A stretch of DNA of 64,000 nt from Candidatus Centipeda massiliensis (GCF_900290285.1 NZ_LT985754.1:251877-315876), one strand, 5' to 3'. Shown: positions 51,985 to 61,777, counted from the first letter of the stretch. The notes: generated from the sequence alone by a model not told the origin. Program-made: numbers and translations.

Positions 51985-54900
51985 ATGTATCAGGAAATCA
52001 AATCAAGACGGCTGGCGCTTCTCGTCGCAATCGCACTGACGGGCGGCTCCCTCGCGGGGGCGACGAATGCGTATGCGGCAGAGGTGACGGGGCAGAACGT
52101 GACGATCAATGCGTCAACCCCGCCGACCAACAATGCCACGGATCCGTACGGCAATACCGGCAGTGCTGCCGGTGCCATCAACGATCCCGCAAATGGAGAC
52201 GATGTATCGGGCAACACGCTGACCTTGGCGAACTATGACTACAGCGGCAAGAATATATTCGGCGGCTTCACGCGCGGTACGGGGCGCGCGAAGGACAATA
52301 TTGTCCATATCCGCAGCGGCGGAACAGTCGACAGCGCCGTAGGCGGCGGCACCTACGGCGGCGGCGATGTCGTGGGGAACCGGGTCTATCTCCATGCAGG
52401 AGGGCTGGTGGATGGGGTCGTGGGCGGCTACGTCGACGGTGCATCCGGCAGTGCAGAGGACAATCATGTTGTCGTAGAGAGCGGCACAGTGAAGAACTTC
52501 ATCTACGGCGGCAACATCGGGATCGCGTCCACGGGACATGTGACGGGCAACACGGTCAAGATTGCGGGCGGAGTAATCGGCGCACCTGTGTATGGCGGCT
52601 ATACCAATGGAAGCGGCCATGTGACGGGCAATACGGTCACAATCACGGGCGGCGAGATTCGTGATCACGTCTACGGCGGCTTTACGAATGGGGATGGCGA
52701 TGTCAAGGACAATATCGTCAACATCGGCGACGGTGCGCATGACCTCGCGGCAGGCACGCGCATTCAAAAATCCATCTACGGCGGCTCCAACGGCGGAGGT
52801 TCGGGAACGATCTCGGGCAACATCCTCAATGTCAATGCATCCGCTTCGGCGCAGAATATCCACAATTTCGACACGATCAACTTCTCCTTTACGAATACGC
52901 TCTCGCCCAAGCTCACGCTGAGTGACACTGCGGGCACGACCATTAAGAGCCTGAGCGATATTACCGTGAACGGCTTCTCGACAATCGGTACGAGCACGCT
53001 GATCGAGAACGTGAACGGCATTACCGTGTCGGACGGTACTTTATCAGTGACCACTACGGGCGATACCGCAGAGACAATCCTGAGCACAGACACAACGGGT
53101 CAAAAAATCGACTATGCGCGCTATATCTTCAAGGGTGCACGCACTGCCGAGAGCAGCATCTACAATGAAACATGGGGCGGACGCTCCGTCATCGGCAACA
53201 CGACGACGGGCAACGAGATCACGGTTACGAGCGGTACGCATACGGACGTGTACGGCGGCTGGACGAGGGAGGCATCCTCACAGACTGCAACAGCGGACAA
53301 GGGCAACAGCACGTATAACAAGGTCACAGTCGACGGCACTGCCACGGTCAGCGGCAATGTCTATGGCGGTATGACGACTGTGATGGACGGCAAGGCATCG
53401 AACAACGAAGTGACGATCAACGGGGGCACACTGAATGGCATCGGCGATGTCTATGGCGGAAGTGCCAACAGCGGTTCTTCGGTAGACAACAACAAGGTCT
53501 ACTTGAACGGCATAAGTACGCCGGGCACTGTTTACGGTGGCTCTGCCGGTCTTGGGACGGCAAATGGCAACGAAGTCCATCTGAACGGCGCGACGGTGGG
53601 GGGGACTGTCTTCGGCGGCGCTGGCCCTACCTCGACAAGCAAGAACAAGGTTTACTTGAACGGCGCGCAGGTGACGGGTGACGTCTACGGCGGCAATGCT
53701 ACCTCGGCAAACGACAACGAAGTCCATCTGAACGGTGCGACGGTGACGGGGGGTGTCTCCGGCGGCGCGGCAGACGGCACGGGCAATCTGCTCAGTGTCA
53801 AGGGCGTGAACAGCGCCGGGCAGATTGCGTGCTTCCAAAAGGTCAGCTTCGATACGGCGGGTGTCGCTGCGGGTGCGACTATGCTCACCATTACGAATAC
53901 CGCCAACCGGACGGCGCTCGATTGGAATGCGCTCACAGCCACAGGCACGGCGCGGGGCATCGATTTGATCTATCACGAGCAGGGCATTGACCTTTCGCAC
54001 TACACGGCGGGCAGTGTAAAATCCGCATTGAGCGCAGACGGCAAGAGCGAGTACGACATCGAAGCCGTCGAGGCGGGCGGCACTGTCAAGAGAATCGCCT
54101 ACAACAGCTACCAGTTCAAGGACGCACGCACTGCCGAGACGGTTGGGGGCGAAACATGGGGCGGCCGCTCGAGGGTCGGCAACACGACCACGGGCAACGA
54201 GATCACGGTGAGCAGCGGAACGCATACGGAGGTCTACGGCGGCTGGACGAGGGGGGCATCCTCACAGACTGCAACAGCGGACAAGGGCAACAGCACGTAT
54301 AACAAGGTCACAGTCGACGGCACTGCCACGGTCAGCGGCAATGTCTATGGCGGTATGACGACCGTGGCGGGCGGCAAGGCATCGAACAACGTAGTGACGA
54401 TCAACGAAGGTGTCACACTGAATGACAGCCGCTATGTCTATGGCGGAAGTGCCACCAGCGGTTCTTCGGTAGACAACAACAAGGTCTACTTGAACGGCAT
54501 ACGTACTTCGGGCACTGTTTACGGTGGCTCTACCGGTTTTGGGACGGCAAACGGCAACGAAGTCCATCTGAACGGCGCGACGGTGAGGGGGGCTGTCTTC
54601 GGCGGCGAAGGTGCCTCGGCAAGCAAGAACAAGGTCTACCTCTTGAACGACGCGCAGGTGACGGGTGACGTCTACGGCGGCAATGCTACCTCGGCAAACG
54701 ACAACGAAGTCCATCTGAACGGCGCGACGGTGACGGGGGCTGTCATTGGCGGCGCGATAGACGGCACGGGCAATCTGCTCAGTGTCAAGGGCGTGAACAG
54801 CGCCAGGTGGATTGCGGGCTTCCAAGAGGTCAGCTTCGATACGGCGGGTGTCGCTGCGGGTGAGACCATGCTGAATCTGAACGGCAGCGCGGGCACGACG

Positions 54901-57900
54901 CTCGACAGGGGCGCGATTGACGCCACGGGCGACACGGTCAGCGGCGGCATTTCCCTCCTGCACAATGCGAACGGCATCACGGTCAACGGGCTTGCTGCGA
55001 CCGATAACATTCTGAAATCCGAGGCGGATGAGACGACGGAGAAAAATATCGCCGCCCATAGGACGGGCGGCAATATCACGGACATCCGCTACGAAGGCTA
55101 CCAGTTCGCGGGTGTAACGACCCCTGTCGTCAGTGGCACCGACGCCTACGGCGGCATCTCGCGGGCGGGCAACTCCACGCACAATAATGTGATCACCGTA
55201 AACGGCAACTACGCGAACGTCTACGGCGGTCACACGAGCGGCGCAGGTACGACGAGGGCCGACAAGGATAACAGCTACAGCAATACCGTCACCATCACGG
55301 GCGGGACGCTTGGCAACGTCTACGGCGGCTATACGGCGGCGGCGGACGGCACGACGAACAATAATACCGTCACGCTTGCGGGCGGCACGGTCACGGGCAC
55401 AGTCTCCGGCGGCAACCGCACGGCGGACGGCAATACGCTGAACGTCGTGGGCATGAACAACCGTGCGGGCAGTGTTGAGAACTTCCAAAACATGAACTTC
55501 GATGCGACGGGTGCTGTGAAGAACAGCACGCTGCTGACCGTCACGGGCGCTAATGCGACCAAGGTGGACTGGACGAAGGTCTCGGCGACGGGAACGTCGG
55601 TGAAACCGCTCACCCTGCTGAAGAACGAGAGCGGCATCGACCTCACGGGCTATACGGGCGCGGCGAAGTCCGAGACGACGGACACGGCGGAGACGAACGT
55701 CGATGTCCGCAAGAACAGCCTCGGCAGAATCACCGCAATCACCTACGAGGGCTACCAGTTCGCCCGCGCAGAGTCTGCGAGCGTCATAGGTGCTGACGCC
55801 TACGGCGGCATCTCGCGGGCGGGCAACGCAACGCATACGAATCATATCACCGTCAACGGCAACTATACGAACGTGTATGGCGGTCACACGAGCGGCATGA
55901 GCACAACAGCTGTCGAGAAGAAGAACAGCCATGACAATACGGTCACCATCACGGGCGGCACGCTCGGCAACGTCTACGGCGGCTATACGGCGGCGGCAGA
56001 CGGCACGACGAACAATAATACCGTCACGCTTGCGGGCGGCACGGTCACGGGCACAGTCTCCGGCGGCAACCGCACGGCGCAGGGCAACAAGCTCGTTGTC
56101 AACACAAATGCGCGTGTCGGCAAGATTGAGAACTTCGAGAAATATGTCTTTAACTACAAGGAGTCAATGACTGCAAATCCGATGCTGACGCTCACAGGGG
56201 GCGCAGCCTCTATGCGCCTCGACGCCATCGAAGCGAACGGCACGGTGACGGAAACACCTACGACCCTCGTACACAACGCGGCAGGTCTGACCATCGCCGA
56301 CTATGACAACAAGCCGAAGTCCATGCTGAACGCCGACGGCACGCGCGAGACGAATCTCGACGTGAGGAAGACCGGCACGCTGCTGACCGACATCGTTCGC
56401 TACTCCTCCTACAGCCTCAAGGGTACGACGGAGAGCACGACCTCCGGCGGGAACACATGGGGCGGCCGCTCCTCTGCGGGCAACACGACGGCGGAGAACA
56501 GCGTCGCCATCACGGGCGGCAATCACACGGACATCTACGGCGGCTGGACGACGGGAACGGGTTCTCAGGCTGCGGCAGACAAGCGCGGCGACAGCATTTC
56601 CAACAAGGTCACGGTAAACGGCTCGGCTGCGGTCAGCGGCACAGTCTACGGCGGTTTTACGGATGTTGCAAATGGCAAGGCGACGCGCAACGAGGTCGCG
56701 GTTGAGAAGGCAATCGCGGGCAGCGTTGTCGGCGGTCAGTCGGCGGGCGATGCGAAGGGCAATATTGTCAATATCAAGGCAGACAGCGGCGCCATCACGG
56801 GCGGCAAGTCCGCAGGCGGCGAAGCCACGGGCAACAGCGTCACGGTCGGCAATGGCACAGTCTCCGGCAATATCGTCGGCGGCGATGGTACGACGACGAA
56901 TAAAAATATCGTCAGCCTCGCACAGGCGAACGTCACGGGGAGTATCACGGGCGGCAGCGGCACGACTGCAAACGAAAACACGGTCAATATCGACCGCACG
57001 AATGTCGCGGGTACAATCACGGGCGGCGCGGCAGACGGCACGGGCAACACGCTGAATGTTGCGGGCACGAATATCGCCGCGAACATTGGCGGCTTCCAGA
57101 AGGTAAACTTTGATGCGGCGGGCGCTGTAAAGAACAGCACGCTGCTGACCATCACGGGCGGCGCGCAGACGAAGGTCAACTGGACGAATCTCACGGCGAC
57201 GGGAACGGCGGAGAAACCGCTCACCCTGCTGAAGAACGAGAGCGGCATCGACCTCGTGGGCTACACGGGCGCGGCGAAGTCCGAGACGACGGACACGGCG
57301 GAGACGAACGTCGATGTCCGCAAGAACAATGACGGCAAAGTCACTGAAATTACCTACGAAGGCTACCAGTTTGCGCGCGCAGAGTCTGCGAGCGTCATAG
57401 GTACTGACGCCTACGGCGGCATCTCGAAGGCGGGCAACGCAACGCATACGAATCATATCACCGTAAACAGCGACTATACGAACGTCTACGGCGGTCATAC
57501 GAGCGGCGCGGGCACGACGAAGGACGACAAGGATAACAGCTACAGTAACAGTGTCACCATCACGGGCGGCAAGATTGGCAATGTCTACGGCGGCTATACG
57601 GCGGCGGCGGACGGCACGACAAATAATAATACCGTCACGCTTGCGGGCGGTACGGTCACGGGCACAGTCTCCGGCGGCAACCGCACGGCGGACGGCAATA
57701 GGCTGAACGTCGATGCGGCGGCGCGTGTCGGCAGGGTTGAGAACTTCGAGAAGGTCGCGTTCAAGGATGCCGCCTCGAAGCTGACGCTGACGGATACGGG
57801 GACATTCAACCTCGATACCCTTGCGACGAACTTTGATGCGACGGCGAACCCCGTGACCCTCGTCGAGAGTGCAAACGCGCTGACCCTCGCGGGCGGCAAA

Positions 57901-59823
57901 GCGTTCAAGTCTGAACTGAATGCCGACGGGACGCAGGAAACGGATCTCGATGTTCGCGGCGGGAAAAAGATTGTCCGCTATGCCTATACCTTTGCAGGTG
58001 CGAAGGCGGCGACGACCGTCGGCGCTGACACATGGGGCGGACGCTCGGCGGCGGGCAATACGACGACGAACAATGAGATCACGCTCGCGGACGGCAGCTA
58101 TACGAATGTGTACGGCGGCCGGACGACGGGCGCAGGCTCTCAGGCTGCTACGGATAAGCGCGGCGACAGCATTTCCAATAAGGTCACAGTGAATGGCACG
58201 GCTGCGGTCAGCGGGATAGTCTACGGCGGCTACACCGATGTCACGGGCGGCAGGGCAACGGGCAACGAGGTCACGATTGAAAAGGCGACCGTTGGCAGCG
58301 TTGTCGGCGGCTATGGCACGACCGCGAGCGGCAATGCGATCAACCTGACGGATGCGACCGTCTCGGGCAGTGTCACGGGCGGCAGAGGCACGATCACGAA
58401 CGACAATATCATCCGCCTCCGCAACACCAAGGTTACAGGCACGGTTACGGGCGGCAGCGGTACGATCACGAACGAGAACCGCACCGGCTTCCGCAGCGTG
58501 ACGGTCAGCAGCACGGCTGCAAGCGGCACGGGCAACACGCTCGCCGTTTACTATGGCACGGGCACGACGTCGATTGGCGACCTCGGCGGCATCCAGAACA
58601 TCCATTTTGATCTGGAGGATGCGCCGACGGACGGCACGGCACATACGCTGCTGAGTCTTACGAATGCTGCGGGCGAGAAGAATCTTTCCGATATCCATCT
58701 CGTGGTTCACCGCAGTGGCGCGACGAAGAAACTTCGGAAGGGCGACACGTTCACCCTTGTGGAGAACAAGACGGCGGGCGGCTCGGTCAGCATTGGCGAC
58801 AATGTGACGGCCGAGGGCACGGACGGCGTCACGCGCAACTATACGTTTGGCATCGCAAGGAATGCGGACGGCAAGCTCGTTGCGACCGTCACGAAGGCGG
58901 GCATGAACGGACAGGCCAAGTCCCTCGTCGAGACGCGCGCGGGCGCGAGCGCATTCCTGAACGACGGCGCGGACTTCCTCGCGGGTGCAGGTATGTCTGC
59001 GGCGCAGAAGGAGGCGGCTGCTGCGGCGATGACGAGCGGCGGCGTATATGGTCTCTGGGCAGGCATGGGCGCAGGTTCTCTGCGTCACAAGACCGGTTCA
59101 TACGTCGATATGAAGGGATGGAATCTCGGCGTCGGCTGGGCGCGTGAGAATGCGGTGAAGGCAGGAACTCTGACCTTTGGCCCCTTCATCGAATACGGGC
59201 GCGGCAGCTATGACTCCTACCTCGACGACGGCACGCACGGCAGCGGCAAGACGAGCTATGTCGGCGTTGGTATGATGGCGAAGCTGGAGACGAAGGCGAA
59301 CAGCTGGATCGACGGTGCGCTGCGCGTCGGCCGCACGAAGAGCGACTATACGGGGCTTGACACCAGCTACGATACAACGAGCACCTACTACGCGATGCAC
59401 GTCGGCGTGGGCAAGGACTTCCGCGTGCGTGAGGGCGATACCGTCAGCGCGTATGTGCGCTACTCCTACGCGCATACGGCGGGTGCGAGCGCACATCTCA
59501 GCTCGGGCGAGACCTGTGACTTCGATGCGGTGAACTCGCATCGCCTGCGCATCGGCACGCGCTACACGCACGGTGAGACGGCGCTGAGTCAGCTCTATGC
59601 GGGACTTGCGTGGGAGTATGAGTTTGGCGGCGATGCGCGTGCGACCTACGATGGAGACAGCGCGCCGAGTCCGTCGCTGAGGGGCGGCAGCGGGCTTCTT
59701 GAGCTGGGCTATCGCTTCGCACCGAAGGCGGACAGCCGTATCAGCTACGATCTGAACCTGAGCGGCTGGCAGGGCAAGCGTCAGGGCGTCACGGGCGGCA
59801 TCTCCGTCAAGTGGGCGTTCTAA
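51985..59823 (+). CDS. Giant autotransporter adhesin (type Va), 2,612 aa
   Basis: Secreted surface protein. The ATG at 51985 has AGGAGG 9 bases before it; an earlier frame start (51952) is not preceded by an RBS. Signal peptide: YQEIKSRRLALLVAIALTGG to ATNAYA (cut near residue 31). The passenger (about 35-2310) is built of Gly/Thr/Asn-rich strands with the recurrent VYGG-x-T motif, as in parallel beta-helices. Seven long modules start with a Y-x-x-Y-x-F...WGGRS or AYGGIS-x-AGN block (near DNA positions 53100, 54100, 55090, 55744, 56401, 57355 and 57979). The C-terminal beta-barrel (about 2330-2612) starts GVYGLWAGMGAGSLR and ends in Phe (SVKWAF), the BAM signal. There are no catalytic motifs; adhesion or aggregation is the likely role. 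Confidence 0.92.
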   Translation: MYQEIKSRRLALLVAIALTGGSLAGATNAYAAEVTGQNVTINASTPPTNNATDPYGNTGSAAGAINDPANGDDVSGNTLTLANYDYSGKNIFGGFTRGTGRAKDNIVHIRSGGTVDSAVGGGTYGGGDVVGNRVYLHAGGLVDGVVGGYVDGASGSAEDNHVVVESGTVKNFIYGGNIGIASTGHVTGNTVKIAGGVIGAPVYGGYTNGSGHVTGNTVTITGGEIRDHVYGGFTNGDGDVKDNIVNIGDGAHDLAAGTRIQKSIYGGSNGGGSGTISGNILNVNASASAQNIHNFDTINFSFTNTLSPKLTLSDTAGTTIKSLSDITVNGFSTIGTSTLIENVNGITVSDGTLSVTTTGDTAETILSTDTTGQKIDYARYIFKGARTAESSIYNETWGGRSVIGNTTTGNEITVTSGTHTDVYGGWTREASSQTATADKGNSTYNKVTVDGTATVSGNVYGGMTTVMDGKASNNEVTINGGTLNGIGDVYGGSANSGSSVDNNKVYLNGISTPGTVYGGSAGLGTANGNEVHLNGATVGGTVFGGAGPTSTSKNKVYLNGAQVTGDVYGGNATSANDNEVHLNGATVTGGVSGGAADGTGNLLSVKGVNSAGQIACFQKVSFDTAGVAAGATMLTITNTANRTALDWNALTATGTARGIDLIYHEQGIDLSHYTAGSVKSALSADGKSEYDIEAVEAGGTVKRIAYNSYQFKDARTAETVGGETWGGRSRVGNTTTGNEITVSSGTHTEVYGGWTRGASSQTATADKGNSTYNKVTVDGTATVSGNVYGGMTTVAGGKASNNVVTINEGVTLNDSRYVYGGSATSGSSVDNNKVYLNGIRTSGTVYGGSTGFGTANGNEVHLNGATVRGAVFGGEGASASKNKVYLLNDAQVTGDVYGGNATSANDNEVHLNGATVTGAVIGGAIDGTGNLLSVKGVNSARWIAGFQEVSFDTAGVAAGETMLNLNGSAGTTLDRGAIDATGDTVSGGISLLHNANGITVNGLAATDNILKSEADETTEKNIAAHRTGGNITDIRYEGYQFAGVTTPVVSGTDAYGGISRAGNSTHNNVITVNGNYANVYGGHTSGAGTTRADKDNSYSNTVTITGGTLGNVYGGYTAAADGTTNNNTVTLAGGTVTGTVSGGNRTADGNTLNVVGMNNRAGSVENFQNMNFDATGAVKNSTLLTVTGANATKVDWTKVSATGTSVKPLTLLKNESGIDLTGYTGAAKSETTDTAETNVDVRKNSLGRITAITYEGYQFARAESASVIGADAYGGISRAGNATHTNHITVNGNYTNVYGGHTSGMSTTAVEKKNSHDNTVTITGGTLGNVYGGYTAAADGTTNNNTVTLAGGTVTGTVSGGNRTAQGNKLVVNTNARVGKIENFEKYVFNYKESMTANPMLTLTGGAASMRLDAIEANGTVTETPTTLVHNAAGLTIADYDNKPKSMLNADGTRETNLDVRKTGTLLTDIVRYSSYSLKGTTESTTSGGNTWGGRSSAGNTTAENSVAITGGNHTDIYGGWTTGTGSQAAADKRGDSISNKVTVNGSAAVSGTVYGGFTDVANGKATRNEVAVEKAIAGSVVGGQSAGDAKGNIVNIKADSGAITGGKSAGGEATGNSVTVGNGTVSGNIVGGDGTTTNKNIVSLAQANVTGSITGGSGTTANENTVNIDRTNVAGTITGGAADGTGNTLNVAGTNIAANIGGFQKVNFDAAGAVKNSTLLTITGGAQTKVNWTNLTATGTAEKPLTLLKNESGIDLVGYTGAAKSETTDTAETNVDVRKNNDGKVTEITYEGYQFARAESASVIGTDAYGGISKAGNATHTNHITVNSDYTNVYGGHTSGAGTTKDDKDNSYSNSVTITGGKIGNVYGGYTAAADGTTNNNTVTLAGGTVTGTVSGGNRTADGNRLNVDAAARVGRVENFEKVAFKDAASKLTLTDTGTFNLDTLATNFDATANPVTLVESANALTLAGGKAFKSELNADGTQETDLDVRGGKKIVRYAYTFAGAKAATTVGADTWGGRSAAGNTTTNNEITLADGSYTNVYGGRTTGAGSQAATDKRGDSISNKVTVNGTAAVSGIVYGGYTDVTGGRATGNEVTIEKATVGSVVGGYGTTASGNAINLTDATVSGSVTGGRGTITNDNIIRLRNTKVTGTVTGGSGTITNENRTGFRSVTVSSTAASGTGNTLAVYYGTGTTSIGDLGGIQNIHFDLEDAPTDGTAHTLLSLTNAAGEKNLSDIHLVVHRSGATKKLRKGDTFTLVENKTAGGSVSIGDNVTAEGTDGVTRNYTFGIARNADGKLVATVTKAGMNGQAKSLVETRAGASAFLNDGADFLAGAGMSAAQKEAAAAAMTSGGVYGLWAGMGAGSLRHKTGSYVDMKGWNLGVGWARENAVKAGTLTFGPFIEYGRGSYDSYLDDGTHGSGKTSYVGVGMMAKLETKANSWIDGALRVGRTKSDYTGLDTSYDTTSTYYAMHVGVGKDFRVREGDTVSAYVRYSYAHTAGASAHLSSGETCDFDAVNSHRLRIGTRYTHGETALSQLYAGLAWEYEFGGDARATYDGDSAPSPSLRGGSGLLELGYRFAPKADSRISYDLNLSGWQGKRQGVTGGISVKWAF

Positions 59824-59835
59824 CGACAGCAATAG

Positions 59836-59932
59836 CCGCCCCGCTGTGGCAGGGAGGCTTGGGAGCATGGCATATTAGCCTCCCCCGCCGGAGCGGGGGA
59901 GGTGGCGAGCAAGGCGAGCCGGAAGGGGAGCC
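59836..59932. repeat. GC-rich hairpin repeat (family B)
   Basis: GCCGCCCCGCTGTGGCAGGG, GGAGGCTT, AGCCTCCCCCGCCGGAGC / GGGGGAGGTGGCG and GAGCCGGAAGGGGAGCC. Directly behind the autotransporter gene and the only candidate for its transcription end. Confidence 0.72.
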
Positions 59933-60040
59933 ATGAACGATGCAGCTGAAGCATCGTATGCGTCACCGAACAACGCTTTACGCATTTCCAAACTCCTGAT
60001 TTTCTGCTGGAATAAAAGCGAAACGAAAGGAGAAGTTCCC

Positions 60041-60793
60041 ATGCACGAGAAACGATGGCGCGACTACGAGATGACCGTGAACGGACTGCCGCAGCGCATC
60101 CGCTATAACGCCGATACGGTGGAGGGGCTGTTTCTGCCGTTGCTGCGTCGCCTTACGGAGATGCAGCGTGCGGCAGCGCGGCGCATCCTCGTCTTCCTCG
60201 CCGCGCCGCCCGCCACGGGGAAATCCACGCTGCTGCTCTTCCTCGAACAGCTCGCGCGGCAGCACGAAGAACTCACGCGCGTTCAGCCACTCGGTATGGA
60301 CGGGGTTCACCATCCGAACCGTTATCTGGAGACACATACCATCCTGCGCGACGGTGTGGAGATACCACTGAAATCCATCAAGGGTGCGCCCGAGACGTTC
60401 GACGTATCTGCGCTCGCAGCAAAACTGCGTGCGGCGAAGAACGGGCGGACACTCTTCCCCGTCTATGACCGCCGCATTCACGATGTTGTACCCGATGCGC
60501 TCATCGCAGACGCGCCCATCCTCCTCATCGAGGGCAACTGGCTGCTGCTCGATGAGAAGCCGTGGCGCGATCTGCGTGCCCTCGCCGACTATACCTTGCG
60601 CATCGACGCGCCGCCCGCATTCCTGCGTGACCGCCTCATCGCCCGCAAGGTGCAGGGCGGAGGCTCGGAGGCAGAAGCAACGGCGTTCTACGAGACGAGC
60701 GATGCGCCGAATGTCCTGCGCTTTGCCGCGCACGCAGGTGCAGCGGACGAAGTCTGGCAGATGGAGGCGGACGGCGACTTTGTGCGCGGATAA
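60041..60793 (+). CDS. P-loop nucleoside/nucleotide kinase-like protein
   Basis: A 250-aa kinase of the uridine kinase/phosphoribulokinase/pantothenate kinase type. ATG at 60041 follows AAAGGAGAAG; the longer upstream frame is rejected. Walker A APPATGKSTLL (about residues 53-63), GMDGVHHPNRYL with a substrate-binding Asp, FPVYDRRIHDVVPDAL, Walker B-like LLIEGNWLLLDE (about 163-174) and a lid region DRLIARKVQGGG. The small-molecule substrate (nucleoside, pantothenate or sugar) cannot be told. It stands alone before the terminator at 60805. Confidence 0.82.
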   Translation: MHEKRWRDYEMTVNGLPQRIRYNADTVEGLFLPLLRRLTEMQRAAARRILVFLAAPPATGKSTLLLFLEQLARQHEELTRVQPLGMDGVHHPNRYLETHTILRDGVEIPLKSIKGAPETFDVSALAAKLRAAKNGRTLFPVYDRRIHDVVPDALIADAPILLIEGNWLLLDEKPWRDLRALADYTLRIDAPPAFLRDRLIARKVQGGGSEAEATAFYETSDAPNVLRFAAHAGAADEVWQMEADGDFVRG

Positions 60794-60804
60794 AGCTACA
60801 TACG

Positions 60805-60844
60805 AAAAATCCCACTGCGTTAACCAGGCGCAGTGGGATTTTTG
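60805..60844. terminator. Bidirectional terminator, cassette 1
   Basis: AAAAATCCCACTGCG / CGCAGTGGGATTTTT stem with TTAACCAGG loop. Ends the kinase gene; the same hairpin is copied at 61243. Confidence 0.88.
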
Positions 60845-60851
60845 TCGTCCG

Positions 60852-60863
60852 TTGTGTTATACT
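60852..60863 (+). promoter_or_regulatory. Promoter of 29-aa peptide gene 1 (extended -10)
   Basis: TTGTGTTATACT, with TGT-TATACT as extended -10, directly behind the terminator. The leader to the start codon is about 45 bases and contains CCACGGCC..AAGCCAAT..GG, conserved in the second cassette. Confidence 0.65.
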
Positions 60864-60915
60864 GAAATAGCCACGGCCCAACCAAGCCAATCCGGCAAGG
60901 AAGGGAGGGTGTCTC

Positions 60916-61005
60916 ATGATGTTCTATGACTTTGTCGTATCTCTCCTGATCAGTATTCTGGGAAGTATCCTGGGGGCGCTGATCCTTCGACTGTTGAGGT
61001 GGTAG
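60916..61005 (+). CDS. 29-aa hydrophobic peptide 1 (toxin-like)
   Basis: ATG with GGGAGGGTG 6 bases upstream, encoding MMFYDFVVSLLISILGS.. and ending in ILRLLRW. A single transmembrane helix with a basic C-terminus. A paralogue with the same length lies 440 bases downstream (LGSILGALIL is common to both). Size and shape match small type I toxins of the TisB/Fst kind; each copy has its own extended -10 promoter and terminator. An antisense RNA has not been identified by eye. Function is inferred. Confidence 0.6.
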   Translation: MMFYDFVVSLLISILGSILGALILRLLRW

Positions 61006-61053
61006 CGGAGAGCATCTCATGTGGCAGACAGTTGATGCGGTCTAACCAACCGC

Positions 61054-61096
61054 AAAAGAACGCCCTGCGGTAACCAGCCGCAGGGCGTTCTTTTTT
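61054..61096 (+). terminator. Terminator of peptide gene 1
   Basis: AAGAACGCCCTGCGG / CCGCAGGGCGTTCTT with TAACCAG loop, then TTTTTT. Confidence 0.88.
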
Positions 61097-61172
61097 ATGG
61101 ATTGTCCATGACATTCCATGACTTCTATAGACAGTATAACACGTTTATGTTGTTTTGCAAGGATAAATTTAT

Positions 61173-61217
61173 GGAATCGCTGATAAAACAGCCCCTCAGA
61201 TATTTATCAGTGCTTCC
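61173..61217. repeat. Internally deleted MITE A (45 bp)
   Basis: GGAATCGCTGATAAAACAGC to ATTTATCAGTGCTTCC: both ends with only a few bases between. It separates the two peptide cassettes. Confidence 0.8.
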
Positions 61218-61242
61218 CTAAGTTGCAGACGAAATTGCACAC

Positions 61243-61282
61243 GAAAAATCCCACTGCGTTTACCAGGCGCAGTGGGATTTTT
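61243..61282. terminator. Bidirectional terminator, cassette 2
   Basis: AAAAATCCCACTGCG / CGCAGTGGGATTTTT, virtually identical to 60805-60844. Confidence 0.85.
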
Positions 61283-61290
61283 GTCGTCCG

Positions 61291-61302
61291 TTGTGCTATA
61301 CT
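61291..61302 (+). promoter_or_regulatory. Promoter of 29-aa peptide gene 2 (extended -10)
   Basis: TTGTGCTATACT, TGC-TATACT as extended -10; same position relative to the terminator and start codon as in cassette 1. Confidence 0.65.
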
Positions 61303-61356
61303 GAAGCTGCCACGGCCTTTACCGAAGCCAATATGGTTAGGGGAGGAGGCTATCAG

Positions 61357-61446
61357 ATGACACTAACAGACTTTTTGCTTTCCCTGCTGAACAGCGTACT
61401 CGGGAGTATTCTCGGGGCGCTGATTTTGCAGAGGCTGAGGCGGTAG
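61357..61446 (+). CDS. 29-aa hydrophobic peptide 2 (toxin-like)
   Basis: ATG preceded by GGGGAGGAGG, encoding MTLTDFLLSLLNSVLGS.. and ending in QRLRR. Same length and helix pattern as the peptide at 60916, with a shared LGSILGALIL core and a more basic tail. The first residues differ while the membrane part and the non-coding flanks are conserved, as expected for a duplicated type I toxin cassette. Function is inferred from size, hydrophobicity and arrangement. Confidence 0.6.
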   Translation: MTLTDFLLSLLNSVLGSILGALILQRLRR

Positions 61447-61492
61447 AAGCAGCCGCCATTGTGGCATCAGCCTGACGCGACATTACCGGTCG

Positions 61493-61540
61493 CAAAGAAA
61501 GACCCCTGCGGTTACCAAGCGCAGGGGATTTTCTTTCTTT
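61493..61540 (+). terminator. Terminator of peptide gene 2
   Basis: AAAGAAAGACCCCTGCG / GCGCAGGGGATTTTCTTTC with GTTACCAA loop and a T-rich tail. Confidence 0.8.
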
Positions 61541-61610
61541 TGGCCTAAAATGACACATTCAGACTTTCTATGGTTATTATATCATTTTTTTTTGCTTTTT
61601 CAAGTCTTAA

Positions 61611-61772
61611 GGAATCGCTGATAAAATAAAGTCCGTCAGATTGGCGTAGATTTTTCTGTCCGATTGAGGAGGCAAACCGGACGCATAGCAAGGGCTATGT
61701 GGAGGATTTGCAGGCATTGAGCGGGCAAAAAAGATGCGCTAAGATGGCGTGGCTGAATTTATCAGTGCTTCC
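61611..61772 (+). repeat. MITE family A, copy 6
   Basis: 162 bp flanked by TTAA (61607-61610 and 61773-61776). The clpX stop codon (minus strand) begins one base after the right duplication. Confidence 0.9.
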
Positions 61773-61777
61773 TTAAT

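Noticed and set aside
56164-59088. A 974-codon open frame on the minus strand inside the autotransporter gene, and others at 52114-52863 and 54262-55932
   Set aside because: They mirror the GC-rich repeats of the passenger modules in the antisense frame, have Arg/Ala/Val-biased composition, no ribosome-binding sites and no recognisable domain.
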